Positions 8,554 to 17,404 of a DNA stretch of 52,868 bases are shown here, one piece after another. A program made the position numbers and the translations under genes. Below the pieces are notes generated by a model that saw only the letters and a program-made list of their open reading frames with translations, had not been told where the DNA came from and did not search any database. Location of the stretch: assembly GCA_030431435.1 (NCBI GenBank), contig JAUIJI010000005.1:1-52868 (forward strand), written 5' to 3'. The stretch is from Alphaproteobacteria bacterium. GTDB lineage: Bacteria; Pseudomonadota; Alphaproteobacteria; Sphingomonadales; Sphingomonadaceae. Every line of letters starts with the position of its first letter. Positions within the stretch are counted from its first letter, which is position 1.

Positions 8554-8657
8554 CTATTCCTCAATCCCGGCCAAGGCCCACGCAATGTGCTACGCAGGCC
8601 AGAAGCCGGAACAGCACGCTTGCACCGGCGGTTAGCGCAATTATAGCCCCAACGGCA

Positions 8658-9239
8658 ATGAACAACACGCAACCAGAGCAGCCAAGAGGACCGGATGATG
8701 CCCGGATCAAGGCACTTGCCGCGCGGATAGACCGTCCGCTGGCGCTGGTCGGCATGATGGGCGTGGGCAAATCCACCATTGGCCGGAAGCTTGCCCAACT
8801 GCTCGGTTTCGGCTTCGCCGACGCCGACGAGGAGATCGAAAAGGCCGCACAAATGACTGTCTCTGAGATATTCGAGCAGTTTGACGAAGCCTATTTCCGC
8901 GATGGTGAACGCAGGGTCATCGCGCGGCTGATGGATGAAGGCAATTGTGTGATCGCCACCGGCGGCGGCGCCTTCGTGCAGGATGAAACGCGCGAGCTTA
9001 TCAAGGACAAGGCCATCACTATCTGGCTTGATAGCGATGTCGAGACGCTCGTCGAACGCGTCAGCCGCAATGACAAGCGCCCGCTGCTGCGCGGCGGGGA
9101 CACCCGCGAAATCGTCACCCGCATGAAAGCGGAGCGCGAACCGCATTACGCACAGGCGCAAATCCACGTGATGAGCGATGCCGGACCGCACGGCGCGACG
9201 GTGAACCGAATTCTGGAGGCACTCGATACATGTCTGTAA
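8658..9239 (+). CDS. aroK: Shikimate kinase
   Basis: The 193-aa protein has the P-loop GMMGVGKST, the substrate Asp pair in FADADEEIE, the GGGAF segment (VIATGGGAFVQ), and the lid RNDKRPLLRGGD. It phosphorylates shikimate at the 3-hydroxyl with ATP, the fifth step toward chorismate. The ATG at 8658 gives the expected length with a short N-terminal extension (NNTQPEQPRGPDD). The 3' end overlaps the aroB start by 10 bases, so aroK-aroB is a coupled operon, a common arrangement. It is transcribed divergently from the 46-aa membrane-protein gene, with about 100 bases between. Confidence 0.96.
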   Translation: MNNTQPEQPRGPDDARIKALAARIDRPLALVGMMGVGKSTIGRKLAQLLGFGFADADEEIEKAAQMTVSEIFEQFDEAYFRDGERRVIARLMDEGNCVIATGGGAFVQDETRELIKDKAITIWLDSDVETLVERVSRNDKRPLLRGGDTREIVTRMKAEREPHYAQAQIHVMSDAGPHGATVNRILEALDTCL

Positions 9240-10336
9240 CCCGCGTGGAACTGGCTGGCCGGTCCTATGAAGTGCGCGTCGCTGGCGGGCTGCTGGCTGA
9301 TGTCGCTGGCCAATGCGCGGGCCTGCTGCGCAAGAAGCGCGTGCCGATCATCACGGACGCCAATGTCGCGGACAAGTGGCAATGCACGGTTGCCGCCTCG
9401 CTCGTCGCGGCAGGACATGAACCGCGCTTCCTCGTCCTCGATCCCGGTGAAGGCTCCAAGAGCTGGGAAAGCCTTGAGAAAGTGATGGACTGGCTGCTCG
9501 CAGAGGAAGTCGAGCGCGGGGACCATATCCTGGCTCTTGGCGGCGGCGTGATCGGTGACCTCACCGGCTTTGCGGCATCGATCCTCAAGCGCGGCTGCGG
9601 TTTCATCCAGTTGCCCACCAGCCTGCTGGCTCAGGTGGACAGCTCGGTCGGCGGCAAGACCGCGATCAACACCGCAGCGGGCAAGAACCTGGTCGGCGCC
9701 TTCCACCAGCCGAGCCTGGTGCTGGCCGATCTCGACAGCCTTGCCACCCTGCCCCGGCGCGAACTGGGCGCAGGCTATGCCGAAGTCATCAAATACGGCA
9801 TCCTTGGCGACCGCGCCTTTTTCGACTGGTGCGAGCTGAACGGTGTGCGGGTGATGGATGGCGATCGCGAGGCGCTGGAATACGCCGTAACCGAAAGCGT
9901 AAAGGCCAAGGCCCGCATCGTGGCGGAGGACGAGCGCGAGACCACCGGCGCCCGCGCGCTGCTCAACCTTGGCCACACCTTCGGCCACGCTCTGGAAGCG
10001 CAGACCGGCTATTCAGACCGCCTGCTGCATGGCGAGGCCGTGGCGCTGGGCATGGTGCTGGCCGCGCGCTATTCGGCGCGAAAGGGCTATATCACCCCCG
10101 GCGATGCGGCGCGCACGACCATGGCGATTGCTGCGGCCGGATTGCCCAGCGAAATCCGCGAACTCGGCCTCAACTGCTCGGGTGAAGAACTCGCCGCGCA
10201 CATGCTCCACGACAAGAAGATGGACGCAGGCACCCTGCCCTTCGTCCTCTTGCGCAACATCGGCGAAGCTTTCCTCGACCGCGAAGTAGCGATGGACGAT
10301 GTCGCGGCGTTTCTTGGGGAGCAGTTGGCCGGTTAG
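9230..10336 (+). CDS. aroB: 3-dehydroquinate synthase
   Basis: The 368-aa protein has the NAD-binding GGGVIGDLTGFAAS, LPTSLLAQVDSSVGGKTAIN, and the metal/substrate residues in GYAEVIKYG and LNLGHTFGHALE. The order and spacing match AroB. It converts DAHP to 3-dehydroquinate in the shikimate pathway. It starts inside the last codons of aroK. Its TAG stop lies in a small hairpin (TTAGGC-ATTC-GCCTAA, 10333-10348) that reaches the stop codon of the convergent hypothetical gene. Confidence 0.97.
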   Translation: MSVTRVELAGRSYEVRVAGGLLADVAGQCAGLLRKKRVPIITDANVADKWQCTVAASLVAAGHEPRFLVLDPGEGSKSWESLEKVMDWLLAEEVERGDHILALGGGVIGDLTGFAASILKRGCGFIQLPTSLLAQVDSSVGGKTAINTAAGKNLVGAFHQPSLVLADLDSLATLPRRELGAGYAEVIKYGILGDRAFFDWCELNGVRVMDGDREALEYAVTESVKAKARIVAEDERETTGARALLNLGHTFGHALEAQTGYSDRLLHGEAVALGMVLAARYSARKGYITPGDAARTTMAIAAAGLPSEIRELGLNCSGEELAAHMLHDKKMDAGTLPFVLLRNIGEAFLDREVAMDDVAAFLGEQLAG

Positions 10337-10344
10337 GCATTCGC

Positions 10345-10767
10345 CTAAGACTCTATGTCGCCTTCATACTTTGGGTTTGACCGGAACTCGCCGGTGAAGG
10401 TGCCGCTCTTGTCGAGATACCAACTGCCTACGAATGCGTGATCTGGCACGTCCGGAAAAGTGTGGTGAAACGCTGGATCAATTTCCGGCAACCATTGACC
10501 AAACATATGAGGAGCTAGCGCTCGGATCATATAATCCTGAGGCTGGCGCTTGGTGTGAATGACTGGCCGATAGTTTTCATTGGCTCTGCACCGGCCAGTT
10601 AGCTCACCGTGCCCATCAACCTCCCAAGCGCGCATTATTGCCTCGGGAGGGACAAACTGATCTTGGGGATAATCCCAATCAATTTGGTAAACCCAGCCAT
10701 TCGGCTTCTGCTTTGCTTCAGCCTTCAACTTTCCTTGTTCCCAAGGTGAGAGATCGGCAAGATTCAT
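10345..10767 (-). CDS. Hypothetical protein, low GC
   Basis: I do not recognise this ~140-aa soluble protein. It is rich in aromatic and polar residues (PNGWVYQIDWDYPQDQFVPPEA, DPAFHHTFPDVPDHAFVGSWYLDKSGTFTGEFRSNPKY). Its base composition is near 52% GC, clearly below the ~65-70% of aroB and gor on either side, suggesting more recent arrival. ATG 10767 has GGAAG upstream; GTG 10776, directly after the gor stop, is an alternative. It follows gor on the same strand with almost no gap, so it may be read with gor. A gene is likely but unproven. Confidence 0.6.
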   Translation of the reverse strand: MNLADLSPWEQGKLKAEAKQKPNGWVYQIDWDYPQDQFVPPEAIMRAWEVDGHGELTGRCRANENYRPVIHTKRQPQDYMIRALAPHMFGQWLPEIDPAFHHTFPDVPDHAFVGSWYLDKSGTFTGEFRSNPKYEGDIES

Positions 10768-10776
10768 CGCTTCCAC

Positions 10777-12123
10777 TTACTTCAGCAGCACCAGTTCCTC
10801 GGCCATGCTGGGATGGAGCGCAACGGTATCATCGAAGGCCTGCTTGGTCAGCCCTGCCTTCAGCGCCACGGCTGCCACCTGCATGATCTCAGGCGATTCC
10901 GGGCCGATCATGTGGATGCCGAGGATCTTCTCCGACGTTTCGTCCACGATCATCTTGTACAGCCCGCGCTCGGCATGGGGTGAGAAGATGTTCTTCATCG
11001 GCCGGAAGTCCGAGGAATAGACCTTCACATTGCCATATGTGCTGCGCGCTTCCTGTTCGGTGAGGCCAACGCCTGCGAGTGGCGGCTGGCTGAATACGGC
11101 GCTGGGAATATGGTCGTAATTGACGGTGCGCGGGTTGTCGCCGAACACCGTATCGGCAAAGGCATGGCCTTCGCGGATGGCAACCGGCGTGAGTTGCACT
11201 CGGTCAGTCACATCGCCCACGGCATAGATGCTGGGGCAGGATGTGCGGTTGTATTCATCCACCTTGATTGCGCCCTTGTCGTCCAGTTCAACGCCGGCAT
11301 TTTCCAAGCCAAGTCCATCCGTCTTGGGTTTACGGCCAGTGGCAATCAGCACCTGGTCTGCACGGATCGGGTTTTCCGAACCAGTATGGACCATCAGGCA
11401 GCCCTCATCGGTCTTCTCGACCTTCTCGATCGTGCTGTTCAGGTGAAAATCGATGCCCCGCTCCATTGCGATGTGCAACATCCGTTCCACGATCTGGATA
11501 TCATAAGACCGCAGCAGGCGGTCCGAGCGATTGACCACCGCCACTTCGCTGCCAAGCGCATTGAAGATCGCGGCAAATTCCATCGCGATATAGCCGCCGC
11601 CCTGCACCACCAGGCATTCGGGCTGCTTTTCGAGGTGGAATATCTCGTTCGAGGTGATGCACAGATCACTGCCGGGAAAGTCCGGCTTCAAGGGCCATGC
11701 GCCAACCGCGACGAGGATATGCTTCGCCGTCACTTCCTTGCCGCTTGCCAGCTTGACCGTGTTCGGTCCGGCAATCGTGGCGCGTTCTGCGTATAGCTCG
11801 ACTTCGTGGCTCTCCAGCGTCTTGCCATAGAGGCCTTCCAGCCGGTCGACATCGCCATTCACGAAATCGCGCAATGTGGGCCAGTCGAAGCTCTTGCCCT
11901 CGATTGTCCAGCCGTAATTGTCGGCGTGGCCCAATTCCTCGGCGAACATCGATCCATAGACCAGCATCTTCTTGGGTACACAGCCGCGGATCACGCAGGT
12001 GCCGCCCACGCGGTGCTCCTCGGCAATCGCCACCTTCGCACCATGGCTGGCGGAAATTCGCGCAGCGCGCACGCCGCCCGAACCGGCACCAATAACGAAG
12101 AGGTCATAATCGAATTCGGACAT
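10777..12123 (-). CDS. gor: Glutathione-disulfide reductase
   Basis: The 448-aa flavoprotein has FAD-binding VIGAGSGGVRAARISA at the N-terminus and the redox-active disulfide GGTCVIRGCVPKK. It also has an NADPH-binding region near VVQGGGYIAMEFA, YAVGDVTDRVQLTPVA, and the C-terminal HPSMAEE dimer-interface segment with the active-site His. It reduces oxidised glutathione with NADPH. GCVPKK with the Rossmann context favours Gor over lipoamide dehydrogenase or mercuric reductase. It is followed by the low-GC hypothetical gene. Confidence 0.95.
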   Translation of the reverse strand: MSEFDYDLFVIGAGSGGVRAARISASHGAKVAIAEEHRVGGTCVIRGCVPKKMLVYGSMFAEELGHADNYGWTIEGKSFDWPTLRDFVNGDVDRLEGLYGKTLESHEVELYAERATIAGPNTVKLASGKEVTAKHILVAVGAWPLKPDFPGSDLCITSNEIFHLEKQPECLVVQGGGYIAMEFAAIFNALGSEVAVVNRSDRLLRSYDIQIVERMLHIAMERGIDFHLNSTIEKVEKTDEGCLMVHTGSENPIRADQVLIATGRKPKTDGLGLENAGVELDDKGAIKVDEYNRTSCPSIYAVGDVTDRVQLTPVAIREGHAFADTVFGDNPRTVNYDHIPSAVFSQPPLAGVGLTEQEARSTYGNVKVYSSDFRPMKNIFSPHAERGLYKMIVDETSEKILGIHMIGPESPEIMQVAAVALKAGLTKQAFDDTVALHPSMAEELVLLK

Positions 12124-12227
12124 GTGCGGCGATGCTCCCTGTTGCCGGGCCTGCTGGATGTGTCAGGCCATATGGAACCTCCCCATCCGAATGCAAACCG
12201 CTGACGGTTACATTTGCCGCGCAAGGC

Positions 12228-13256
12228 TCAGCTTTCGAGGAACAGCGAATAGTCCCGCAGGAAATGGAAGCAACGCATGTCGAGCATCGAAATAAGGCTC
12301 TCGTCCTCGATTCCGGTGCGGCGCCTGAGCAAGCGGTATGCCGCGTGCTGGGCAGGCTGGTTCATGCCCTGCGTCACTGCGATGACATCAGGATCATGGC
12401 TGAGCGAGTAATCGAACAGGAAATCGATCGTTGCCGGATCGAAATCGAAGCCGAGGAAGATGATCTTCTTCGATCCCGCCAGCGCGGCATGCAGGCCGGT
12501 CACATATTGCCGGTTGCGCATGCGTTCGGACGCGGTCTGTATCTCTTTGACGAGGTTGTGGATGTTCCACGGTTCCTCGTTACCCCATTCGACATCGGGG
12601 GTGTCACCTGGTTCCCAGGGCAGGCGTCCGGCATTGCCCAGCGGGTGGGTGATGTTGAGCTTGGAGCCGACCATCTGGCGCGCTTCGTTCAGCGTGATGC
12701 CGAATGCCATGGCCACCACGAACGGCAGGTAATGCTGGATTGACCGGTCATAGTTGAAGTTGATGATTGCAAGGTTTTCGAACGCCTGGTCCATCAAGTT
12801 GCGCGGCACACCCGATGTAAGGAGCTTGCCGAGGTGATACAGCCAGTTCTCGGTTCCTCGCAGCGGCAGGTCGCCCGGATCGCGCGGCTCAAGCAACAGG
12901 GGAGAACGGGCTTCGGCCTGCAGCGTGTAATAGACCAATGCCAGTTTGCAGGCGGCAGATGCCAGCTGGTCATGCGCATGCTGTTCGAGGATGGCGTCCA
13001 CGGACGTGCCAACCTTGGCCGAGACACGGATGTTTTGCGAGGCATCGCGCAACCGCTCGCCATTGGCCCCCATCTGGCGGCCGAATTTCTCGAAATGATT
13101 GGCGAGAACCTGCATGTCGCGCGTCTGCAGCTCGGAACCAAGGCGCGCGAAATCGAAGCCCTGGGCGACCTTGTTCAAAAGCTCCGCCCTGCCCGGCATT
13201 TCGATCTCGAGCCCGGCACCGGGTCCGATAACCAGAGTGGTCTTGCTCCGGATCAT
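12228..13256 (-). CDS. SIR2-like domain protein of unknown function
   Basis: The 342-aa protein has features of the SIR2-like Rossmann fold: an N-terminal VIGPGAGLEIEMP where sirtuins carry GAGxS, then KVGTSVDAILE, then LAIINFNYDRSIQHYL. The last of these resembles the TxNYD strand of SIR2_2-type proteins. ITHPLGNAGRLPW sits at the usual HGS position, followed by KKIIFLGFDFDPATIDFL. No zinc cysteines are present, so it is not a classical deacetylase. Related domains in defence proteins degrade NAD+, but no obvious partner is adjacent (gor downstream, pgi upstream), so a defence role is unsupported. The family call comes from motifs only. Confidence 0.6.
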   Translation of the reverse strand: MIRSKTTLVIGPGAGLEIEMPGRAELLNKVAQGFDFARLGSELQTRDMQVLANHFEKFGRQMGANGERLRDASQNIRVSAKVGTSVDAILEQHAHDQLASAACKLALVYYTLQAEARSPLLLEPRDPGDLPLRGTENWLYHLGKLLTSGVPRNLMDQAFENLAIINFNYDRSIQHYLPFVVAMAFGITLNEARQMVGSKLNITHPLGNAGRLPWEPGDTPDVEWGNEEPWNIHNLVKEIQTASERMRNRQYVTGLHAALAGSKKIIFLGFDFDPATIDFLFDYSLSHDPDVIAVTQGMNQPAQHAAYRLLRRRTGIEDESLISMLDMRCFHFLRDYSLFLES

Positions 13257-13290
13257 TAACGCTTTGGCCCCATCTCACCTGCAATCATTG

Positions 13291-13326
13291 GAATTGCCTA
13301 GGCTTCGATGGTTAAGAATTGCCTAG
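13291..13326. repeat. Two 11-bp direct repeats upstream of the SIR2-like gene
   Basis: GAATTGCCTAG occurs at 13291-13301 and again at 13316-13326, a 25-base period, 35 bases before the SIR2-like start on the minus strand. Repeats so placed could bind a regulator of that gene. Nothing else in the window carries the sequence as far as I can see. Confidence 0.45.
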
Positions 13327-13355
13327 CACCGGGCCGGAGGCCGGCCTTTGACCAG

Positions 13356-14885
13356 CTATTTCAGGCCAGCCCTTTTAAGCAGAGCTTCAGTGCTCGCATC
13401 GAAGCTGGCGTGTCCGCTTTCGATATCCTTGGCCATCTTCTTGCCCAGCTCCACGCCGAACTGGTCAAAGGCGTTGATGCCCATCAGCACGGCATTGGCG
13501 AAGGTGCGGTGTTCATGGAAGGCGATCAGCGCGCCCAAGGTCGCCGGATCGAGATCATCGCACAGGATCGTGGCAGAGGGCCTGTCACCCGGGAAAGCGC
13601 GCGCCGGGTCCTTGCTGTCCGCGCTCATATTGCCGCCTGCCATCAGCGCTGCGCCTTGCGCGAAGCAATTGGTGAGCAGGATGTTGTGATGCGCCGGGTC
13701 GAGCACGTCGCCTGCGGCAATGCTGGCGATGAAGTCCACCGGCACAAGATGCGTGCCCTGGTGGAGCAGCTGGAACACCGCGTGCTGCGCGTCTGTGCCC
13801 ACCCCGCCCCAGGTGATCGGCGCGGTTGGGAAGGTGACCGGATCGCCTTGTGCCGTCACGCTCTTGCCGTTGGATTCCATTTCCAGCTGCTGGAGGTAAT
13901 CCGGCAGCAGGCCAAGGCGTTCGTCATAACAGAACACCGCGCGCGTCTGGCAGCCGCGCAGGCGGGTGTAGAGCTGGTCCGCAAAGGCAGCGCGCAGGCA
14001 CACGTTGTCGCGGCCCTCGGTGTCACGGAAATGGACGTCCATCGCTGCAGCGCCCGCCAGCATGGATTCGAAGTCCTCCCAGCCGATGGCGATGGCGATG
14101 GGAAAACCGATCGAGGACCACAGCGAGTAACGCCCGCCCACGCTTTCCGCAAAAGGCAGGATGCGTGTTTCATCGACGCCCCATTCCACCGCCTTTTCCG
14201 GTGAGGCCGTCAGCGCGATCACCCGGCCGCCGGGATCGTCCACGCCGTTCTGTTCCAGCCATTCCAGCGCGCTCTTCGCATTAGTCATGGTTTCGATGGT
14301 GGTGAATGTCTTGGAAGCGACAGCAACCAGCGTCGTCTGCGGATCGCAGGCCGCGAAAGCTGCCTCCAGCGCAACGCCGTCAATGTTGGAGACGACATGC
14401 ACATCCACCAGCGCATGATCGCGCGCCAGTGCATCCACCGCCAGCGCCGGGCCGAGCGCAGAACCGCCAATGCCGACGTGGATCAGATGCTTCACCTCTC
14501 CCAGCGCGCCATCGTGGATCGCCTCGACCAACGCCTGCATACGGGCGCGCAGGGCTTCGGCTTCCTCTACCGAACTGTCCTTGCCCACACCGCGCAACGC
14601 GGAATGCTCCGCCGCGCGGCCTTCTGTCGGGTTCACCACCTCGCCTGCGAACAGCTTGCGGCGCATCTCGGCAAAATCGCTCGCCTCGGCCAGTTGTTCG
14701 AATTCATCGAGGTAGAGATCGGTCAGGTGCGTCTTCGACCAGTCGAACAGGATGCCGACCTCGCCCAGTTCAACGCGCGAGGAGAGTTTCGCCACGCGAT
14801 CGCGATCATCGGCGAACAGCTGCGTCAAAGGCGGATCGCGATGGAGGGCAAGCTGTTCCCAGATGGCGTCGCGCGGATTGCTCAA
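13356..14885 (-). CDS. pgi: Glucose-6-phosphate isomerase
   Basis: The 509-aa protein has IHVGIGGSALGPALAVDAL, VASKTFTTIETMTNA (signature 1 region), GGRYSLWSSIGFPIAIAIG and the His/Lys-bearing QLLHQGTHLVPVDF and NAFDQFGVELGKKMA segments. It interconverts glucose-6-phosphate and fructose-6-phosphate. The start MSNPRDAIWEQL is well placed. It is transcribed divergently from lepB across about 114 bases. It also supplies precursor for the trehalose genes elsewhere in the window, though not as part of that operon. Confidence 0.97.
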   Translation of the reverse strand: MSNPRDAIWEQLALHRDPPLTQLFADDRDRVAKLSSRVELGEVGILFDWSKTHLTDLYLDEFEQLAEASDFAEMRRKLFAGEVVNPTEGRAAEHSALRGVGKDSSVEEAEALRARMQALVEAIHDGALGEVKHLIHVGIGGSALGPALAVDALARDHALVDVHVVSNIDGVALEAAFAACDPQTTLVAVASKTFTTIETMTNAKSALEWLEQNGVDDPGGRVIALTASPEKAVEWGVDETRILPFAESVGGRYSLWSSIGFPIAIAIGWEDFESMLAGAAAMDVHFRDTEGRDNVCLRAAFADQLYTRLRGCQTRAVFCYDERLGLLPDYLQQLEMESNGKSVTAQGDPVTFPTAPITWGGVGTDAQHAVFQLLHQGTHLVPVDFIASIAAGDVLDPAHHNILLTNCFAQGAALMAGGNMSADSKDPARAFPGDRPSATILCDDLDPATLGALIAFHEHRTFANAVLMGINAFDQFGVELGKKMAKDIESGHASFDASTEALLKRAGLK

Positions 14886-14999
14886 GGCTTCGATCTCCTG
14901 TGATGTCTGTCCTCACGCCTATGCACTTGGTCGATCAAAGCAAGGGGGCAGAGGGCATTTTTCTTGACCTTGGACTGCCCTGCCAACATGGGATTGCGC

Positions 15000-15824
15000 A
15001 TGAATGACAATATCCGCGAAATCGAGCCCGAGAAGGTCTCGCCTGCCTCGGCGGGCAAGAAGGACAAATCGGACAAGAAGGAAGAAGGCAGCTTCTTCTG
15101 GTTCTGCGTGAAGCTGGTGATCATCGTGTTGCTGTTCCGCAGCTTCGCCTTCACCAGCTTCAACATCCCCAGCGAAAGCATGATGCCGCGGCTGCTGGTG
15201 GGCGATTACCTTTTCGCCTCGAAATGGAACTATGGCTATTCCAGTCGCTCGCTGCCCTTCAACGCTCCGCTGATCCCCGGGCGGATCCTGGCCAGCACGC
15301 CAGAGCGCGGCGATATCGTGATCTTCGAACACCCGATCAGCGGGGAGGACTATATCAAGCGCGTGATCGGACTGCCGGGTGACCGGATCCAGGTGATCCA
15401 GAGCGTGGTGCACATCAATGGCGAAGCGGTGGATTACCAGAGGATAGAGGACTTTGCCGTTCCCACCTCGGCCGAACAGGGCTGCGGCACGGGCCGCGCG
15501 CACCTTACCCAGCAGGATGAAGACGGCAATTTCACCTGCGTCTATCGCCAGTATCGCGAAACCCTGCCCAATGGCGTGACCTATAACGTGCTCGATGGCG
15601 GCCTTACCGGCGGCGACAACACCGATGTGTTCGAAGTTCCCGAAGGCTCGCTGTTCGTGATGGGTGACAATCGCGATTATTCGGCAGACAGCCGCTTCGA
15701 AGCCGAAGCACATCGTGCGGTTGGTTTCCTGCCTGAAGACAACGTCGTGGCAAAGGCCAGCTTCATGTATTTCTCGATCGGTGTGGACGGCATTCGCTGG
15801 AGCCGCATCTTCAGCGGCATCTGA
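15000..15824 (+). CDS. lepB: Signal peptidase I
   Basis: The ~274-aa inner-membrane protease has a charged N-terminus, one membrane segment (FWFCVKLVIIVLLFRSFAFTSF), the catalytic Ser in IPSESMMPRLLVGDY (Ser60), the catalytic Lys in YIKRVIGLPGDRIQ, and the late signature GDNRDYSADSR. It removes signal peptides from exported proteins. ATG 15000 was chosen because conserved sequence follows; ATG 14988 would add four residues. It is the first gene of a lepB-rnc-era unit, with rnc starting 3 bases after its stop. Confidence 0.96.
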   Translation: MNDNIREIEPEKVSPASAGKKDKSDKKEEGSFFWFCVKLVIIVLLFRSFAFTSFNIPSESMMPRLLVGDYLFASKWNYGYSSRSLPFNAPLIPGRILASTPERGDIVIFEHPISGEDYIKRVIGLPGDRIQVIQSVVHINGEAVDYQRIEDFAVPTSAEQGCGTGRAHLTQQDEDGNFTCVYRQYRETLPNGVTYNVLDGGLTGGDNTDVFEVPEGSLFVMGDNRDYSADSRFEAEAHRAVGFLPEDNVVAKASFMYFSIGVDGIRWSRIFSGI

Positions 15825-15827
15825 GCC

Positions 15828-16499
15828 ATGGCATCGCTCGCACCCCGCACGAAGGAATGGCTGGAAAGCCTCGGCTTTGCCATTGGCAACGAAGCCGTCT
15901 GGCATGAAGCGCTGACACACGGCAGCACCGGCGAGGCTCGCGATTACCAGCGGCTGGAATTCCTGGGCGACCGCGTGCTCGGCCTCACGATAGCCGAATG
16001 GCTTTATGCCCGTAACAATGGCGATGAAGGCAAACTGGCGCAGCGGTTGAACGCGCTGGTCAGCAAACAGGCCTGTGCCACGATTGCCCGCTCGATTGCC
16101 ATGCCCGAGCATGTGCGGCTGGGTAAACAGGCGCGCGATGACGGCGCGCACGACAGCGACAAGGTGCTGGGCGATATCATGGAAGCGCTGCTTGGTGCAG
16201 GCTTCCTCGACAATGGCTTCGATGCCACGCGCAACGTTGTGCGCCGCTTGTGGTCCGACGAAATGGAAGGCCAGGCAGGTCGTTCAAAGCACCCCAAGAG
16301 CGCATTGCAGGAATGGGCGGCCGGCAACCAGCGCCGCCCGCCGGATTATGAGGTGGTGGACCGATCCGGCCCCGACCACGCGGCGAAATTCACCGTGCGG
16401 GTCAGCGTTCACAAGGTCGGCGCAGTGGAGGCCACCAGCTCGTCCAAGCGCGAGGCCGAAGCAGACGCAGCACGCCTGTTCATGGAGAAATACGGCTGA
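15828..16499 (+). CDS. rnc: Ribonuclease III
   Basis: The 223-aa protein has the RNase III signature RLEFLGDRVLGL, the second acidic cluster in DKVLGDIMEALLGAGFLD, and a C-terminal dsRNA-binding domain (PKSALQEWAAG...KREAEADAARLFME). It cleaves double-stranded RNA in rRNA processing and mRNA control. Its stop overlaps the era start by one base, so translation is coupled, as in many proteobacteria. Confidence 0.97.
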   Translation: MASLAPRTKEWLESLGFAIGNEAVWHEALTHGSTGEARDYQRLEFLGDRVLGLTIAEWLYARNNGDEGKLAQRLNALVSKQACATIARSIAMPEHVRLGKQARDDGAHDSDKVLGDIMEALLGAGFLDNGFDATRNVVRRLWSDEMEGQAGRSKHPKSALQEWAAGNQRRPPDYEVVDRSGPDHAAKFTVRVSVHKVGAVEATSSSKREAEADAARLFMEKYG

Positions 16500-17404
16500 T
16501 GGCAGATGAAACCCCAACGCGCTGCGGCCTTGTCGCCGTGATCGGTGCGCCCAACGCAGGCAAGAGCACGCTGGTGAACCAGCTGGTGGGACAGAAGGTC
16601 GCCATCACCTCGCAAAAGGCGCAGACCACGCGTGCGCGCCTGATGGGCATTGCGCTGCATGGTGAAACGCAGATCATCCTGGTCGATACGCCCGGCATTT
16701 TCGAACCCAAGCGACGCCTCGACCGGGCAATGGTTTCCGCCGCATGGGAAGGCGCGCAGGAAGCTGACGCAGTGGTGCTGGTCGTCGATCCTGTGAAACA
16801 GCGCCGGCATGAGCTGATGCCGCTGATGGAGGCGCTGATGGGTCGCAAGGAGCGCAAGATCCTCGTCCTCAACAAGGTCGATATCTCGAAAAAGGAGCCG
16901 CTGCTGGAACTGGCGCAGGAACTCGCCGCGATGGCTGACTTCAGCGAAGTGTTCTTCGTTTCCGCACTTTCCGGCGATGGCGTGCCCGAATTCAAGGCGC
17001 ACCTCGCCAGCCTGATGCCCGAAGGCCCCTGGCACTATCCGGAAGACCAGGTATCGGACGCATCGGAACGCCTGCTTGCCGCCGAAGTGACACGCGAACA
17101 GCTCTACAAGATGCTGCATGACGAACTGCCCTATGACAGCGCGGTGCGGCACGAGTCCTATACCCAGCGCCCTGACGGCAGCGTGGAAGTGCGCCAGCAG
17201 ATCGTGATCGCGCGCGACAGCCAGAAAAGCATCGTGCTCGGCAAGCGCGGCGCGATGATAAAGGCGATCGGCGAAGCGGCGCGCAAGGAATTGTCCGATA
17301 TCCTGGGCGTGAAGGTGCACCTGTTCCTGCACGTCAAGGTTGAGGAAGGCTGGGCCGAGAAGCGCGAAATTTACGAGGAAATGGGTCTCGACTGGGTGAA
17401 ATGA
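16499..17404 (+). CDS. era: GTPase Era
   Basis: The 301-aa protein has G1 GAPNAGKST, the G2 region TSQKAQTTRARLMG, G3 DTPGI, G4 NKVD and a C-terminal KH domain (QKSIVLGKRGAMIKAIGEAARKEL...VHLFLHVKV). Era binds the 3' end of 16S rRNA during 30S assembly. Its stop overlaps the start of the following SGNH gene (ATGATG), making lepB-rnc-era-SGNH one coupled transcript. Confidence 0.97.
   Translation: MADETPTRCGLVAVIGAPNAGKSTLVNQLVGQKVAITSQKAQTTRARLMGIALHGETQIILVDTPGIFEPKRRLDRAMVSAAWEGAQEADAVVLVVDPVKQRRHELMPLMEALMGRKERKILVLNKVDISKKEPLLELAQELAAMADFSEVFFVSALSGDGVPEFKAHLASLMPEGPWHYPEDQVSDASERLLAAEVTREQLYKMLHDELPYDSAVRHESYTQRPDGSVEVRQQIVIARDSQKSIVLGKRGAMIKAIGEAARKELSDILGVKVHLFLHVKVEEGWAEKREIYEEMGLDWVK

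Noticed and set aside
12228-13256. SIR2-like protein as part of an anti-phage defence system
   Set aside because: No partner effector, nuclease or helicase lies nearby and both neighbours are housekeeping genes.
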